DNA of 64,000 nt from Ceratotherium simum simum (Eukaryota; Chordata; Mammalia; Perissodactyla; Rhinocerotidae), in the NCBI RefSeq assembly GCF_000283155.1, contig NW_004454182.1:4669752-4733751 (forward strand), in the 5' to 3' direction. The translations under genes were made by a program, and so were the position numbers. The notes under the pieces were generated by a model. The model saw only the letters and a list, made by a program, of their open reading frames with translations, ran no database searches and was not told the origin of the DNA. Below are positions 23,250 to 35,179 of this stretch, piece by piece (the first letter of the stretch is position 1; every line of letters begins with the position of its first letter).

Positions 23250-23470
23250 TTGGAGGCCAGACGGACAGATCTGAGTTTGAATGCCACCTCTGCCTATTAC
23301 TAGCTTGAGTAAATTATTTAAACTTTGTTAGCATCAGTTTTCTCATCTCTAAAATGGTATCAGTAAGCTTTACCTGCTGAGATTAAGGATTAAGTAAAAT
23401 AATAAATAACATTGCTTAACTCAATAATTGCCAAATAGTGAGATCTAAAATGTCATAGATATTGTGATTA
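23250..23470 (+). mobile_element. MIR SINE
   Basis: Sense MIR: 'ggaggccagacggacagatctgagtttgaatgccacctctgcctattactagctt', gagtaaattatttaaacttt, 'cagttttctcatctctaaaatggtatcag', 'gattaaggattaagtaaaat'. Clear colinear match. Confidence 0.92.
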
Positions 23471-23893
23471 TTAGAATATTCTTTTCTCAGTCCTGAATAG
23501 ATATCTAATAAAATGACACCCCTGAGGCTATCTGCATCTTAAAAAAGAGCTTGCTTATAAAAAATGTCTCTCAGGATTTGTTCTTAACTTTCTAGCTGCC
23601 CGCAGCTTCCCCTATGTCACTCACAGCAAGGCTATCTCTTTCTCTGATACCTTTTACGGTTAGTAAACTCCATGCCACATCTCTCTCTTTCCTGTGCTGC
23701 TGTCTTTGAATTTGGCTGCAGCAGAAGGACAAATCTGTCATGTTTCTGGTTAGGCTCTCACCAAATCTGGAGAGTACAATGAAAAAGAATCTGTCCCATA
23801 GTTCAGACTCCTCCCTGGAGGATGGCTGTCAGCCATTGAAGCAAGCCTTTCGCAACCTGACCATCTTTACCTATTTCTTATGCATGTGTTTGG
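23471..23893. other. Unique sequence, nothing assigned
   Basis: Moderately complex sequence without gene or repeat signature. Confidence 0.5.
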
Positions 23894-24078
23894 GTTTTTT
23901 TTTGTTTTTTTGCTAAGGAAGATTCACCCTGAGCTAACATCTGTGCCAATCATCCTCTGTTTTGTATGTGGGTCATCGCCACAGCATGGCTGCTGACAAG
24001 TGGTGTAGGTCTGCACCCAGCATCCGAACCCGGGCCACCAAAGCAGAGTGCGCCAAACGTAACTATGGGGCCTGCCCC
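23894..24078 (-). mobile_element. ERE SINE, short form (minus)
   Basis: Reverse-complement equine SINE: T-rich tail at 23894-23911, one tail module (gagctaacatctgtgccaat), CAGCATGGC core, ATCCGAACCCGGGCC B-box region, and GGGGCCTGCCCC head at 24067-24078. No convincing TSD found. It lies about 75 bp from a second minus-strand ERE. Confidence 0.92.
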
Positions 24079-24154
24079 ACTTGTATTTGTTTTAATATAT
24101 CTTCCTCACTACAAGTGGTCCCTCCAACTTCACCAGATTATTTTACAAATATAT

Positions 24155-24463
24155 ATATATATATTTTTTTTCTTTTTGTGAGGAAGATCAGCCCTAAGCT
24201 AACATCCATGCTAATCCTCCTCTTTTTGCTGAGGAAGACTGGCTCTGAGCTAACATCTATTGCCAATCCTCCTCCTTTTTTTGTTCCCCAAAGTCCTAGT
24301 AGATAGTTGTATGTCATAGTTGCACATCCTTCTAGTTGCTGTATGTGGGACGTGGCCTCAGCATGGCCGGAGAAGCGGTGTGTCAGTGCACGCCCGGGAT
24401 CCGAACCCAGGCCGCCAGTAGCAGAGCATGTGCACTTAACTGCTAAGCCATGGGGCCAGCTCC
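24155..24463 (-). mobile_element. ERE SINE, long form with two tail modules (minus)
   Basis: Reverse complement: T-rich tail, modules gagctaacatccatgc-like and gagctaacatctattgcc, 'ccccaaagtcctagtagatagttg', 'catccttctagttgctgtatgtggg', CAGCATGGCCGGAGAAGCGG, GGGATCCGAACCCAGGCC, and a TGGGGCCAGC head. TSD tacaaatatat at 24144-24154 and 24464-24474. Same architecture as the copies at 1195 and 56369. Confidence 0.95.
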
Positions 24464-24489
24464 TACAAATATATTTAATAACATCCTAA

Positions 24490-25140
24490 CTTAACCTTCT
24501 CCATATTGAAATGTGTAGAGATCTTGCCTTTTTACTGGACACCATTAAATATAGTTTTAATATGAAAAATTTCACACCTTTATACAATAGACTGGAGTAA
24601 TGAACCCTCCCTCCTAGAACCAATAATTATTAAGATGTTGACGTTAGTGCTTCTTATGGGCTCCTTCCCCCACATCTTCTTTGACAAATTCTTTTAAAGC
24701 AAGTCCTAGACATCTTGTCAATTTACTCCTACATACTTCAGTGTGGATCATAAAAAATAGAGATGTTTTCTTACATAACCACACTTAACTAAATTCATAA
24801 TATATCTTAGTATCTTCTAATATACAACTCATATTCAATTTCCCCACTTGTCCTGTAAATACCTTTTTACAGTTGGTCTGGTTGCATTATGATCCCAATC
24901 AGGTCCACACATTGCCATTGGTTGTTATGTTTCTTAAGTCGTTTTTAATCAAGAGAAGTGTCCCCTCTCTCCTTTTTTCTCATGCCATTGACTTGTCGAA
25001 GAAACCAGATAAGTTATTCTGCAAAATTTCACACATTTTGAATTCATGTTTCTTTCCTGGTCTTGTTTATTTAACTTGTTTCTCTCTCTCTTGTATTTCT
25101 TATAAACTGAAAAACAGCTCTGTAGTCTAGGTTGAACTTA
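24490..25140 (-). mobile_element. Old L1 3'-region fragment (antisense)
   Basis: Antisense text as in old L1 3' regions: 'aaagcaagtcctagacatcttgtcaatttactcc', ctacatacttcagtgtggat, 'ttcttacataaccacacttaac', 'taatatacaactcatattcaatttccccacttgtcctg', 'caatcaggtccacacattgccattggttgttatgtttcttaagtc'. Recognised from memory of the repeat text; family assignment is tentative. Confidence 0.6.
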
Positions 25141-25456
25141 GGGTCAACATTTTTGTCAATAATACCTTTATATTTTGAAAACTGAAGAATGTTTTAGCCA
25201 GAGATAATATCTTCCTCTCAGAATCAAATTCATGAATACCAACCGGTAATAATTAAATGTGTTTATGGTCCCATGAACCTGTGGCAATATGACCTTTACA
25301 ATTACGAGAAATGAAAAAAGTATATGTGTGTGTATGTGTAGGTGTACAAATATAAATAAATATTTCTTCTTTCCATCTTTGGAGGAATAAATTGGCTCTT
25401 AATTTCATCCATGCCTGTTTTTGAGGAGAAAAAGATCAAAAAATTTTCTCTCTCAT

Positions 25457-25600
25457 ACTCATTCATTCATTCGACATCATGTATCTATTTTTACTTTGGG
25501 TTGGGAACTGTGCTTAGTCCTACACATAAAAAGACAAGTCTTCATCCTTAGCCACAAGGAAATTGCAGTCTTATGAAAATGAAGTTCATTACCACAGAAC
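25457..25600 (-). mobile_element. L2 LINE 3' end fragment (antisense)
   Basis: Starts with the L2 tail reversed (ctcattcattcattcgacat), then 'tgggaactgtgcttagtcctacac' and 'ccttagccacaaggaaattgcagtcttatg'. Colinear with the other antisense L2 copies here. Confidence 0.75.
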
Positions 25601-25779
25601 TTGTTTCCCAAGGGCCTAGAGCAATAGGCTTATATACCAATTGTGGTCTATAAAACAATGTAAATAAGGACAAGTCTGACATAGTTTACTACATTTCTAA
25701 CAGTAAATTTGTAGTGTAATCATGATGGTAAAACCATCTCTAGAAAAGTGAAAAGTTAATTAATTTAATTAAACCAGCT

Positions 25780-25875
25780 GTCTGGTCTGTGTTGCATGAA
25801 AAACATCTCTAGTATGTATCCTGGTTCCTGGAATACTGTGTTAGTAAATATTTGTTGGATATATTATTGAATAAA
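25780..25875 (+). mobile_element. L2/MIR-like 3' tail fragment
   Basis: 'tggttcctggaatactgtgttagtaaatatttgttggatatattattgaataaatt' resembles the sense tail of L2 (AACAGTGCCTGGCACATAGTAGG..AAATATTTGTTGAATGAATGA). Short and diverged. Confidence 0.5.
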
Positions 25876-28555
25876 TTAAATTTATTTTTTTCTTAATTGT
25901 GTTGTATACATATAATATAAGAAAATCTAAGATAGAAATATAGTCTAAAACACTTCAATTACTAAACTTTGTTTTATATTTGCATAAAATTAACCTTAAT
26001 CATATGATTCAGTACAAGAACTGCACATCAATTATGGAAAGTAGTATCAAGATAGGCGTTATAGGAATTTAGAAAGTAAGAAAGAAAGTCTTTATCCCTA
26101 ATGAATTTTTAGTTGAGTGGTTTAAAATAAGCCAAGTACATCGGAAAATAGGTAGCATTTTGTAATATACAAATTTCTCACATAATCTAAAACATAGAAA
26201 ATGTATATTAAATATCAAAACGTATGTGAAGTGTAACCTACATTTTATTGTAGTACAAACAGGAAGAAATACTAACCATTTAGAATAAGAAAAGCTTCCT
26301 AAAAGAGTTAGAAATATAGATTCTTTGAAAAATAAATGCAGTTTCAGTGGGATAAATATTCTAGTATATTCAGGTGTTCATGGGTTTCATAGGAAATATC
26401 AGATATCTTAATTTTACTAGAATGTGGGCATTATATAGATAAGTCCTGAATAATGAGATTTTAATTGTCTTTTGGAATCTTTTTTGAAGGAGCCTAAATG
26501 CCCTAGGGAATTAGACACTATGGAACCATTCAAGATTTCCAAATAGGAAGATAATGTGTCTGAATCAATAATTTTGATGAACTCATCTGGAGGCAATAAA
26601 AAAAAAATATGGAAGAGACCAGAACCCTAGGTGGAGGTAGGTGGAGGTGGTTGCAATGGGTTGCATCATCCTTGGTTGTCTCTGGGAGTTATTCAGTGCA
26701 AGATTTGCCAACTAATGCTTACAGGGTTCCAGTGGCTCATGGGTAGCATCTTCAATACTTTACAGTCCAACTTTTCAGGATACCTGTTAACATCAGTCAT
26801 CTTTACAGCCTTGTCCTGAGCCTGTAATTTTGCACTCAACACCAACAGACAGGGTCACCGTATATGATGGTCAGCTGACTCACTACACAATTCTCCCATC
26901 CAAGAAAGCAAGTGATAGCTGAAATGTAACCCATAGTCCACTCACCTGAGCCTTGACCCATGGCACAGGGCCATGACCGTCTCTTAGAAGGGAAAACTTG
27001 TGAATTCATACAAGTTGCTGTATGGGCTAGCTGTGTCACTGCCTATACTCCAAGGCTACTCCATTGCTCCAGTGCTGGGTCCTTTTCAATGTTATTTATT
27101 TGTTAACACTATGTTGGGCCAACATCAAGAAGGCTAAATATTAAATAAGCCAACAAAAACCATGTTTGCCACTCTATCGCAATCCATGGGCTGCCAGTTT
27201 TGACCCCTGCTTGAAAGACTTCCACCTAGGAAATGTGGTAGGAAGCACAGAAATAATGACGTTTGTGGAGGAGCTGCTTAGAAATCCATTTTGAAATACG
27301 TTGATAAAGAAGACAAATGGAAATGGCAAATAGGCCAGAGGAAATGGATTCAAAACTCTGAGAGAGAAATAAAAACCTAGAGAAATATAAAGTGTCATAA
27401 ACAAGGAGATGAGAATTGCACCTATAGATGAAAGGATGAAAACAAGGGAGAAAGCACATACAGAGAATATAAATTGTAGAACATTGTCGTTTAGTAACAC
27501 ATAGTTCAGGAAAAGCAGAAATACTAGGAATTGGTAAGGGGAAATACAAGCAATCAAAATCATGGTTTCTGGTCAGGCTATTAAATGTTTGTCACTATTT
27601 TCATGTACCCTGATTTAAATTTCCTCTAATGTGATTGTATCAAGTAAAAGCTACCAGGCATTGAGAAAGAATAGAAAATCATAATAATAAGGTATTACAT
27701 TTTTACGTATTTTCAGATCTACACACTGAAAATCTTATTTGGCTATGCACTATGTATTTTTGAATCCAACCTTTGGCTCAAACTCAAATTGTTTCTTTCT
27801 CATGGAAGTAAACCTTTAAAAAAAGCAGAAAACTATCTTCATGATACTTTTTTTTCCCAAAAGATAGGCATCTCAAAATTTTTGCAAGATTAATTTCAAT
27901 GATATTATATGTATAGCATTTAAAACTTGAAATGTATTTTTATAAAATTGAAATATGATTAAAACAATTTAAATAGAGACTCCAAGAAAAATATGAGATT
28001 CTTGTTGAATATCATCTTTAGATTTTTTCAATAGTCCAAACCAACCAGCTAACCCACCAAAAGGATTTAAGGGGGAAAAAAAAAATCACCTTTTTTTCTC
28101 CATTTTTGCATTTGAGTACCTGTGAAAGAAAAGGGTTTTTAAGACAAATGGGCATTTTTGCTCCAAGAAAAAGAACACTTTCTCCTTCCTTCTCCTCATT
28201 CTTTTCCATCTCACCCTTTTATCCACTAGGGTGTAGGAAAAATTATTTATTAATAATGATTTTAAAGACTATCAGGATTTCTAAAGATCACCCACAGACA
28301 AACCAAAAACAAAATCTGTATTTGGATATTTCAATCACGTGTGATTAATAAATTCAAGAAAAAATCCTACAGAACCAAAATGTAAATCGATTTAAATCAT
28401 GGAGTATCGACATTCTGAATTTGGTTACTGCTACTTGCAGCGTTGTTTATTATCTCTAGGAGTTAGGGGTGGCAGGTAGGTAACATCGCTAAAGAAAAAG
28501 GGGATTTTAGTTAACCATTTACATTTTGCTGAGGTATTCTAATATTTCTTTTCTT
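25876..28555. other. Unique sequence, nothing firmly assigned
   Basis: No gene seen. 26620-26650 has a small ggtggaggta duplication. 26690-27220 is locally complex, and its end ('ccatgtttgccactctatcgcaatccatgggctgccag') hints at an old DNA-transposon end that I cannot name. Two overlapping minus-strand frames at 27174-27563 (129 and 107 codons) are hydrophobic because their plus strand is A/G-rich; there is no start context, family or conserved motif to support them. Confidence 0.5.
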
Positions 28556-28800
28556 TGTTTTTTTACAGACTTTATTTTTTAGAGCAGTTTTAGGTTCACT
28601 ACAAAATTGAGAAAAAAGTATAGATATTTCCTGTATACCCCCGGCCCCCACACAGGCATAGCCTCCCCCCATTATCAAGACCCTCTGCCACAGTGGCACA
28701 TGTGTGACAACTGATGAATCTACACTGGCACATGGTTATCATCCAGAGTACATGGTTTACATTAGAGTTTACTCTTGGCGTTGTACATTTTATAAATGAA
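28556..28800 (-). mobile_element. L1 3' UTR-type fragment (antisense)
   Basis: Antisense L1 3' text: gactttattttttagagcag, 'ttttaggttcactacaaaattgag', 'cccccacacaggcatagcctccccccattatcaagaccc', 'gtggcacatgtgtgacaactgatgaatctac', 'gtttactcttggcgttgtacattttat'. Strong colinear match to the remembered L1 3' region. Confidence 0.85.
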
Positions 28801-28874
28801 AAAGGATTAAAAAGTAATACTGTGTTGAATTGAAGCAGCTTTCGAGGGGTAGACATGCAAGGAGTTTGAGTTGG

Positions 28875-29005
28875 AGAATGAGGTGTCACATTTGAGTTTT
28901 AGCAGGATCACTGTTAGCAGAGTGGAGAATCCTTTGGAGAGGGACAAGACCGAAGGCCAGGAAACCAGCTAGGAGAAGATTATAGTAAAATAAACAAATG
29001 ATCAG
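28875..29005 (-). mobile_element. L2 LINE fragment (antisense)
   Basis: 'gttttagcaggatcactgttagcagagtggagaatcc', 'ggacaagaccgaaggccaggaaaccagctagg' matches the antisense L2 segment also seen at about 14180-14260. Confidence 0.7.
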
Positions 29006-30598
29006 AATTGGAACCAAAAGGTGACATTAAACAGTGTTAAACAGTGTAATCTTCTGATCAATGAAACCACATTGGAAGATCCTAAAGGGCAAAACCCATG
29101 AATCCTTTAGTCTCATTGCCTCACATATCAAAAGTGCTCAATATATACTTGAAGAAATTGGTGGGTTTAATTTGAAATTTGTACTCCATAAAATTAAAGA
29201 TGGAAAAACCCTTATTTAATGACAAAGAAAAATTGCAGTAGTAGGAAAAAAATAAAATGTAAGTTTCTGTTACAATATATACATTGATAGATGAAGAAAA
29301 TATTCTAAAACACTGGGAAAGTGTATACTAGGCAAGAGTTCTGCCAAAATTGGTTCAGAATGACAGAAAATAAATATAATGAAAATTTTACTGTCTCAAA
29401 ACAGAAGAATTCTGACACTTAGCAGACAGTGTTGTTCAAGGTAATAGGGGAAATAAAGTTTTGGTTATTTGGATCAACTATAATGATAATTAAGACTTTG
29501 GAAGAAGCCTTGCTGGTCACTGTAATTCATCAAATCATTCTACATAACTTGATGACTTTATGTAAGGTCTTTTCCATCTCCTCAGGCAGAGTAAAAACCA
29601 TTTGGAAACATTTCAGGGAAGAGTAACACAAACAATTAATGTGTAATATGGCTAAATGACAGTTTAAAAACACTTAAAAGTCTTAATTGAAAAGAGAACA
29701 CTTCTAGGACTGGCTTGAGGTGGTAGAAGAATTACTTAGATTAATGTGAGTAAAATAAGAGATAATGGCATGAAATTAAGTAAATCATGCTGACCCTAGA
29801 GTTTGTGGATCATCAAACACGCAAACGGCAGTGTTAAAATCACTATTTCTTTGGAGGGTTTAAGTATAAAGATATACTATTGAATGTTTCACAGCAGCAA
29901 TTCTTTAGCATATAAAATAATGGGCATATTCAAACTTTTAAAATTATCCCTACAAGTGCTGTAGTACAGAAACATTCATATTATAAAACAGAACATTTTT
30001 CTTGAGTAGTTTATCAGTGAGACAAGTTGAATCATTGGGATAAGAGTTTAAAATGCTCAGGAAATCAAGTTTTGCTAAAACCTAGAGTCAGAAGTTTGTC
30101 TCAAATCGTCCATTTCCAAAGAAAGAAATCAAAGTAAAACAAGCTACTGAACAGATGGAAAAATAATGAAATGAACATTTAAATTTGGGGATTCCAATAT
30201 TTCTCATTAACTTTGTCCAGTCTCTTATTTCTTTTAGAGATTAGTACATGGATGACTAGATGATTTTAAAACATAAGGAGAAGTACAGAATGTTCTTACA
30301 AATTGCAGAATGCTCAAACAGAGTGTCCGGATATTTCAGGAAGAAAAGCTATTCAAATCGTCATGGTCCAAATTTGAAATAAACCAGATCAATTTAGAAA
30401 AGGAAGTTGCTGATTTAAAGAAATATAATGGAATGGATATCAAACAGAATGAATGAGAATCTGAAAGATAATAGTAACATGATGTTTCTTATTTCAACAA
30501 GAAAGAGACAATTTTATACTTTTGAAAATAATATATACATAATAAAGACACAAATTAATAAAACCATGTCAGTAATTCATGGTCCAAATATGAAGAAC
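29006..30598. other. Unique AT-rich sequence, nothing assigned
   Basis: No gene seen. Around 29090-29165 there is a weak sense L2-tail-like phrase (catatcaaaagtgctcaata). A short duplication ttaaacagtg occurs twice at about 29027-29047. Confidence 0.5.
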
Positions 30599-30608
30599 AA
30601 TTTATTTT

Positions 30609-30874
30609 TTGTTCACTTATTTTTTTGAGGAAGATTGGCCCTGTGCTAACATCTGTTGCCAATCTTCCTCTTTTTCTTTTTTCTCCCCAAAGCCCCAGTA
30701 GATAGTTGTATGTCATAATGGTATATCTTTCTAGTTGCTGTATGTGGGACGCCACCTCAGCATGTCTTGATGAGCAGTGTGTAGGTCCGCGTCCAGGATG
30801 CGAACCAGCCAAACCCCCAGCGCCTGCGGAAGTGGAGTGTGCAAACTTAACCATTACTCCACTGGGCCAGGAAA
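30609..30874 (-). mobile_element. ERE SINE, long form with one tail module (minus)
   Basis: Reverse complement: T-run, ttgaggaagattggccctgt, 'gctaacatctgttgccaatcttcctc', 'ccccaaagccccagtagatagttg', 'tctttctagttgctgtatgtgggacgccacctcagcatg', diverged B-box region and a CACTGGGCCAGG head. TSD aatttatttt at 30599-30608 and 30875-30884. Three short frames here are SINE translations. Confidence 0.93.
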
Positions 30875-30884
30875 AATTTATTTT

Positions 30885-31245
30885 GAAAATGACTTACAGA
30901 GGAGTGAAGGGAATCCATTTGAATCTTTTCCTTGGAATGGGGGCAAGTTCATGACTACTTTGCCATAGAGAAGGACACGTTACCTTAGTCCTCTACTTGC
31001 CTTTGTAGTGAACAGTATTCTCATAGTCCAAAAGGTATAAATGCTGCTAAATGATTTTCAACATTTTGAATCAATTTGTAAACCAATAATGTGACTATCA
31101 TAGTACAAAACAGTGCAAATGTTATCAACCATGACAATGTCAAATTAAATGGGACTGTCACAGTGGGGAGGAGAAGTGGAAGGAAAAGTGGAGCCCTAAT
31201 TTCTTCACCTGACAAAGTGTAAGCTTGATTACCTAAGACAGAGTT
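30885..31245. other. Unique sequence, possibly old L1-derived
   Basis: No gene seen; may belong to the L1 fragment downstream, but no phrase is specific enough. Confidence 0.4.
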
Positions 31246-31249
31246 TTAA

Positions 31250-31625
31250 GTGTATCATTAAAAGCCCAACAGTACACACTAAAGGAATTAAAATAGCAAC
31301 CAAAAATAAGTGGGTAGCAGGACAGAAGACAAGGAAATCAGCTAATTCTCGTGTATTGTAGGAGAAACAGATATATATGTACAATGATTAATATTAACGA
31401 ATCAAGAAATTATCCAGAGATATGGAAGTAACTACCAGAGGAACTAAAATCAAAAATAGTTCAAGTGGTTGCCTCTGGGAAGCAGCACTGGGGAGTGGTA
31501 AGGATGTGGTCAGGACCATTCTTTTTCATTATACTTCTGTGCTACTATTATTAAAATTGCTACGTATAATGATATATTAGCATTGTAAAAATTATTCATT
31601 CTGTATAAAATTTTTAAAAAGGCAG
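31250..31625 (+). mobile_element. Old L1 3' end fragment (sense)
   Basis: Includes 'ttaaaagcccaacagtacacactaaaggaattaa' and the common old-L1 3' phrase caagtggttgcctctgggaa 'gcagcactggggagtggtaagg', then 'cattctttttcattatacttctg' and 'gcattgtaaaaattattcat'. Ends in an A/T-rich tail near 31620. Confidence 0.65.
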
Positions 31626-33148
31626 GCAATCTTAATTATAGTATTTCCCTTATGTGTTGGAATGAGGTCATGCTTTAAAAATCAGAATCATAAAAACCTA
31701 AACTGTATTTATATTTTAATTTGAATGTCATTTTACTGGTTTCTTTTGAGAACTGTTTTAATACATTTAAAAGAGTCGATGTGTAGTTCATAATATGTGA
31801 ACTACATGATCCGAGTAATCTGATACATTTCTTTAGATTGAGATAATTTAGAATTTCTGAAATGAACTTTCGGTTCACATCCTTTTCTTTAATAGTAAGT
31901 AATAAAATTTTATCACTTAACCTATTAACAGATATAATTTTAAGAGTATTTACTGAGAACATAAGCCTGGTTTTACGTTTCTGCATTGCCTTCCAAGAAT
32001 GCCTTCTTAACTTTTTTTTTCCAAACTTTTATTTCCGCCTATTAGTTTCAGCAACTTTTATAATGATGTTCAGACTAATCCAAAGGGCAATTTACACTTA
32101 ACCTTTTTTAGCAGAATTCCCTAAGCAGGATGTCTCAGCAGCTCATTTACAATTCTTACTACAGACAACAGATAAAGCTTGTCTCCAAGACTGGCTTTAT
32201 GAATTGTAACCACAGGAGGAGACAGTAAAGGTTTTGCATTCATTGCATCTTGGCAAAGGGATTATACCTCAAGCAGCTTTCCCCGGAGTCCAGTCAAATA
32301 GAATCAGGGGTGAAGAAATGACCGACCTTTTTCTACTGAGCTGCCATGAACCACATGCAAAGAGGCCCTTTGCTGAGGAAGGGCAAGAGATGACTTGCGT
32401 GTCTTTTTCTGATCTATAAAGAAGTCTCTCTCTGTCTCTGTTGATTTTTCTTGCTCGCTTGCCCATGCTTACTTTTGCTCTCTCTCTGTCTCTGTCTCTC
32501 CCTCGGTTATAGGTACGTATATATATGTGTGAGTGTGTGTATATATATGTGTATGTTATGTATGTATATACATGTATCTGATGTGAAACATTGACAGAAC
32601 ATATGAGGGACGACACAAAGTCAGAGTATTTCTTGAAAAATCCTAGTCTGACTGATAGAACTGTTGGGGCATTATCCTATAACTACCCCCTTAATACGCT
32701 TTTCTACAGCAGCACCCAAATCCTGTCTTGGGAGAAATGTTGCCTATTTCTCAAAGGACTTGCTCCTTGGGCTCAAAAGGAACTAGAGAAAGCAAATGAA
32801 TCTAGGAGATCTTGAGGTAATTACGGGCACATAATAAACATTTAATGGAGTAAGGGATAAATGCAGCTGGGCATGGTCCTTGGAAGCACAGTAAAACGAA
32901 TGTTAATAAAATGTGATACTTTGAGGCATTAGGCCATTAATTCCTGTGGATGATTAATGGAGAATTTTTTCAATGTCAGCAGTAAAATTTCCTCTTAATT
33001 TTTAGCATGTTTAGAAATAGAAAGATGAAACCTATACCTTCTTTATCAGAGAAATACTTCACTGGAAAAATGCTTTTTATTTATTTTATGTGACCTCTCA
33101 AAAATCTTCTCTAAACTGTGAACGTTTAATATTCCAAAATTCCATGAC
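31626..33148. other. Unique sequence with CT- and TATG-rich tracts
   Basis: No gene seen. The 103-codon minus-strand frame at 31675-31986 and the 115-codon one at 32269-32616 have no recognisable domain; the latter runs through a simple repeat. Confidence 0.5.
32424..32580. repeat. Pyrimidine (CT)n tracts followed by (TATG)n/(TA)n
   Basis: Ctctctctgtctctg runs at about 32427-32442 and 32477-32505, then an alternating tatatatgtgtgagtgtgtg stretch to 32577. Low complexity; likely unstable in length. Confidence 0.9.
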
Positions 33149-33160
33149 AAGAATATTCAG

Positions 33161-33365
33161 GTCTGGGGCTGGCCCAGTGACATAGCGGTTAAGTTCACAC
33201 GTTCTGCTTCCGTGGCCCTGGGTCCACTGGTTCGGATCCTGGGCATGGACCTACTCACCCCTCATCAAGCCATGCTGAGGTGGCGTCCTACAAAGAAGAG
33301 CTACCACTCTACAATTATGATACACAACTATGCACTGAGGCTTTGGGGAGAAAAGGGAAAGAAAA
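33161..33365 (+). mobile_element. ERE SINE, long form without tail module
   Basis: Sense SINE: gtctggggctggcccagtga head, 'agcggttaagttcac', ggttcggatcctgggcatgg, 'caagccatgctgaggtgg', 'tacacaactatgcactgaggctttgggg' then an A/G-rich tail. Perfect 12 bp TSD aagaatattcag at 33149-33160 and 33366-33377. Confidence 0.95.
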
Positions 33366-33377
33366 AAGAATATTCAG

Positions 33378-35060
33378 TTCAGACTATAATATCGAATACT
33401 ATATAGAGATTTCGCCTGTTTACTTTTTGTAGAAAATTTCCTGGTAGTCCTAATTTTGTATATATATAAATGTTTAAGATTTCACACCTAGTTTGAATTT
33501 TAAAGACAATTTTCTAAATTACTTTATTTCTCAAGTTCTAGGAAATTCAAACAGGAAAACACTTTTCAAATGAAAAATACCATAGAAAAAGCTAAGGCAT
33601 ATAAATGTGCATCACAGATCATTGACTTATCGTAGGTACTAAACATATTACTTTCAAGCTTCAGTTTAGAAGAGAGAATTTTCCTTTTGATGCTCAGTAT
33701 AACTAAGGAGATGATTTGTGCAGGTTTAGATATATTCCTTGAAGCAGGTAGAATGAATATTAAACTTCTCAAGACATGGGTATCACTACAAGAAAGAAGG
33801 CAAGGAGAAAAATAGAAATAAAAATTTACTCAGAAAAGCACATTAATTAGATGCTCTCCCATGCCTATTAAAATTATATAGTGTTGGTGGCATAAAGTGG
33901 CTCATCTGTGGATCTGTTTCCGTTGTCATTTGTCGGGCTTTTCCTCATTTACCCATCTTCTCTTACCCTAGTGTGTCTTGTCTATCCAAATGTTCTTCCT
34001 TCCTCCCAAAAACAAAAAAATTGAAGCTTTTTTCATGGCAACCCAAATTCCGTATATAAATTATTTCAAACTTCTGTATGTTTGAATGCCACACAGTAGA
34101 TGCTTTCAAATATTTCACATTGACACATTCAAACTGCTGTCCTCACAAAGAAGTGGTCTTTGCCATCTAACAAATTATATTTCAAGGTTAGCATGTGCTT
34201 GGAGAACTTAGTCTCTCCAATGTGACAGACAACAGGAGGAATTTCCTCACTTGGTGGGGGTGGAGTTAGGTAGACAGAGAGAGAGAGAGGGAGACTGAGC
34301 CCTTTCTCTTTCCCTGGTCCTCTTCCAGGTATCCAACATGTCCAGCAAGCATGCAGTCTCAATGATTACAGGATGCTGAAGGCTCTGGAGGGGTGGAAGA
34401 GAGAAGGTTCTTGAATCCTGTTATTTCCCCTTTTCCAGAGATTAGTGAAAGTTCTCATCTGCCCCATCCTGAGAAAGCGTTGCTAACCTTCAAGTGCAAA
34501 GTGACTGTATAATAGTCACTCTCCCTTAAATTTTATGAGGATATTACCTTTTCTATATTAGAGGTTCAAAGCATTTCAGAAATGCCTTATTTAAGAAAGT
34601 AAAGAACCGCTTATATAGCTGTTATTAGGTTTGTGCATGGGTACAAGATATAAAATATTATCAGTTACCTTTAAGTCCTCAAAATAATCTTTGGGGTGAT
34701 CTCACTTAGCATTTGATAGCCCCCACCTATGGAGAGATTCAAGGGCTATTCACATATATTATCTTGACTGTTGCAGAAATAGCAGAGTGATCTGCTAATG
34801 GCATGAGTAACTTCATTTTTCTATCAACAACAACAACAAAATTCACACTCAGACTAGAGTGAAAGATTTTCATCTCACCTCCTGTGAAAGGGAAGCCAAG
34901 TTAATAGCAGCCAAAGTGCCCAGAAATCCTTACACCAGCCAGCTTCTTGGTTTAAAAATAATCATGATATAAACACTGGTTCCTATTTTCTACAGAGTAT
35001 CTGATGATACATACCTCAGTTTACCCAAGTAGATACCCTATCCCTTCACAGATATCAGAA
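33378..35060. other. Unique sequence, nothing assigned
   Basis: No gene seen. A short (GA)n run lies at about 34273-34292. Locally complex between 34340 and 34500, without an open frame of note. Confidence 0.5.
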
Positions 35061-35108
35061 TCTATCTATTCTTTCTTTCTATCTATCTATCTATCTAATC
35101 TATCTATC

Positions 35109-35167
<59 letters not shown>

Positions 35168-35179
35168 ATCTTTCTATCG
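35061..35179. repeat. (ATCT)n tetranucleotide microsatellite
   Basis: Interrupted ATCT array with an uninterrupted core of about 14.7 units at 35109-35167. The isoleucine/tyrosine/leucine/serine-periodic frame across it is a repeat translation. Likely highly polymorphic. Confidence 0.98.

Noticed and set aside
27174..27563. Overlapping 129- and 107-codon minus-strand hydrophobic frames
   Set aside because: Two frames open over the same bases, hydrophobicity caused by a purine-rich plus strand, no recognisable motif or start context.
32269..32616. 115-codon minus-strand frame
   Set aside because: Runs through CT-rich and TATG-rich simple repeats, giving an Arg/Glu/Asp and Tyr/Thr/Ile periodic peptide.
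35109..35167. Regular spacing, considered as a CRISPR or satellite array
   Set aside because: Simple ATCT tetranucleotide repeat with no spacers, in a mammalian genome.
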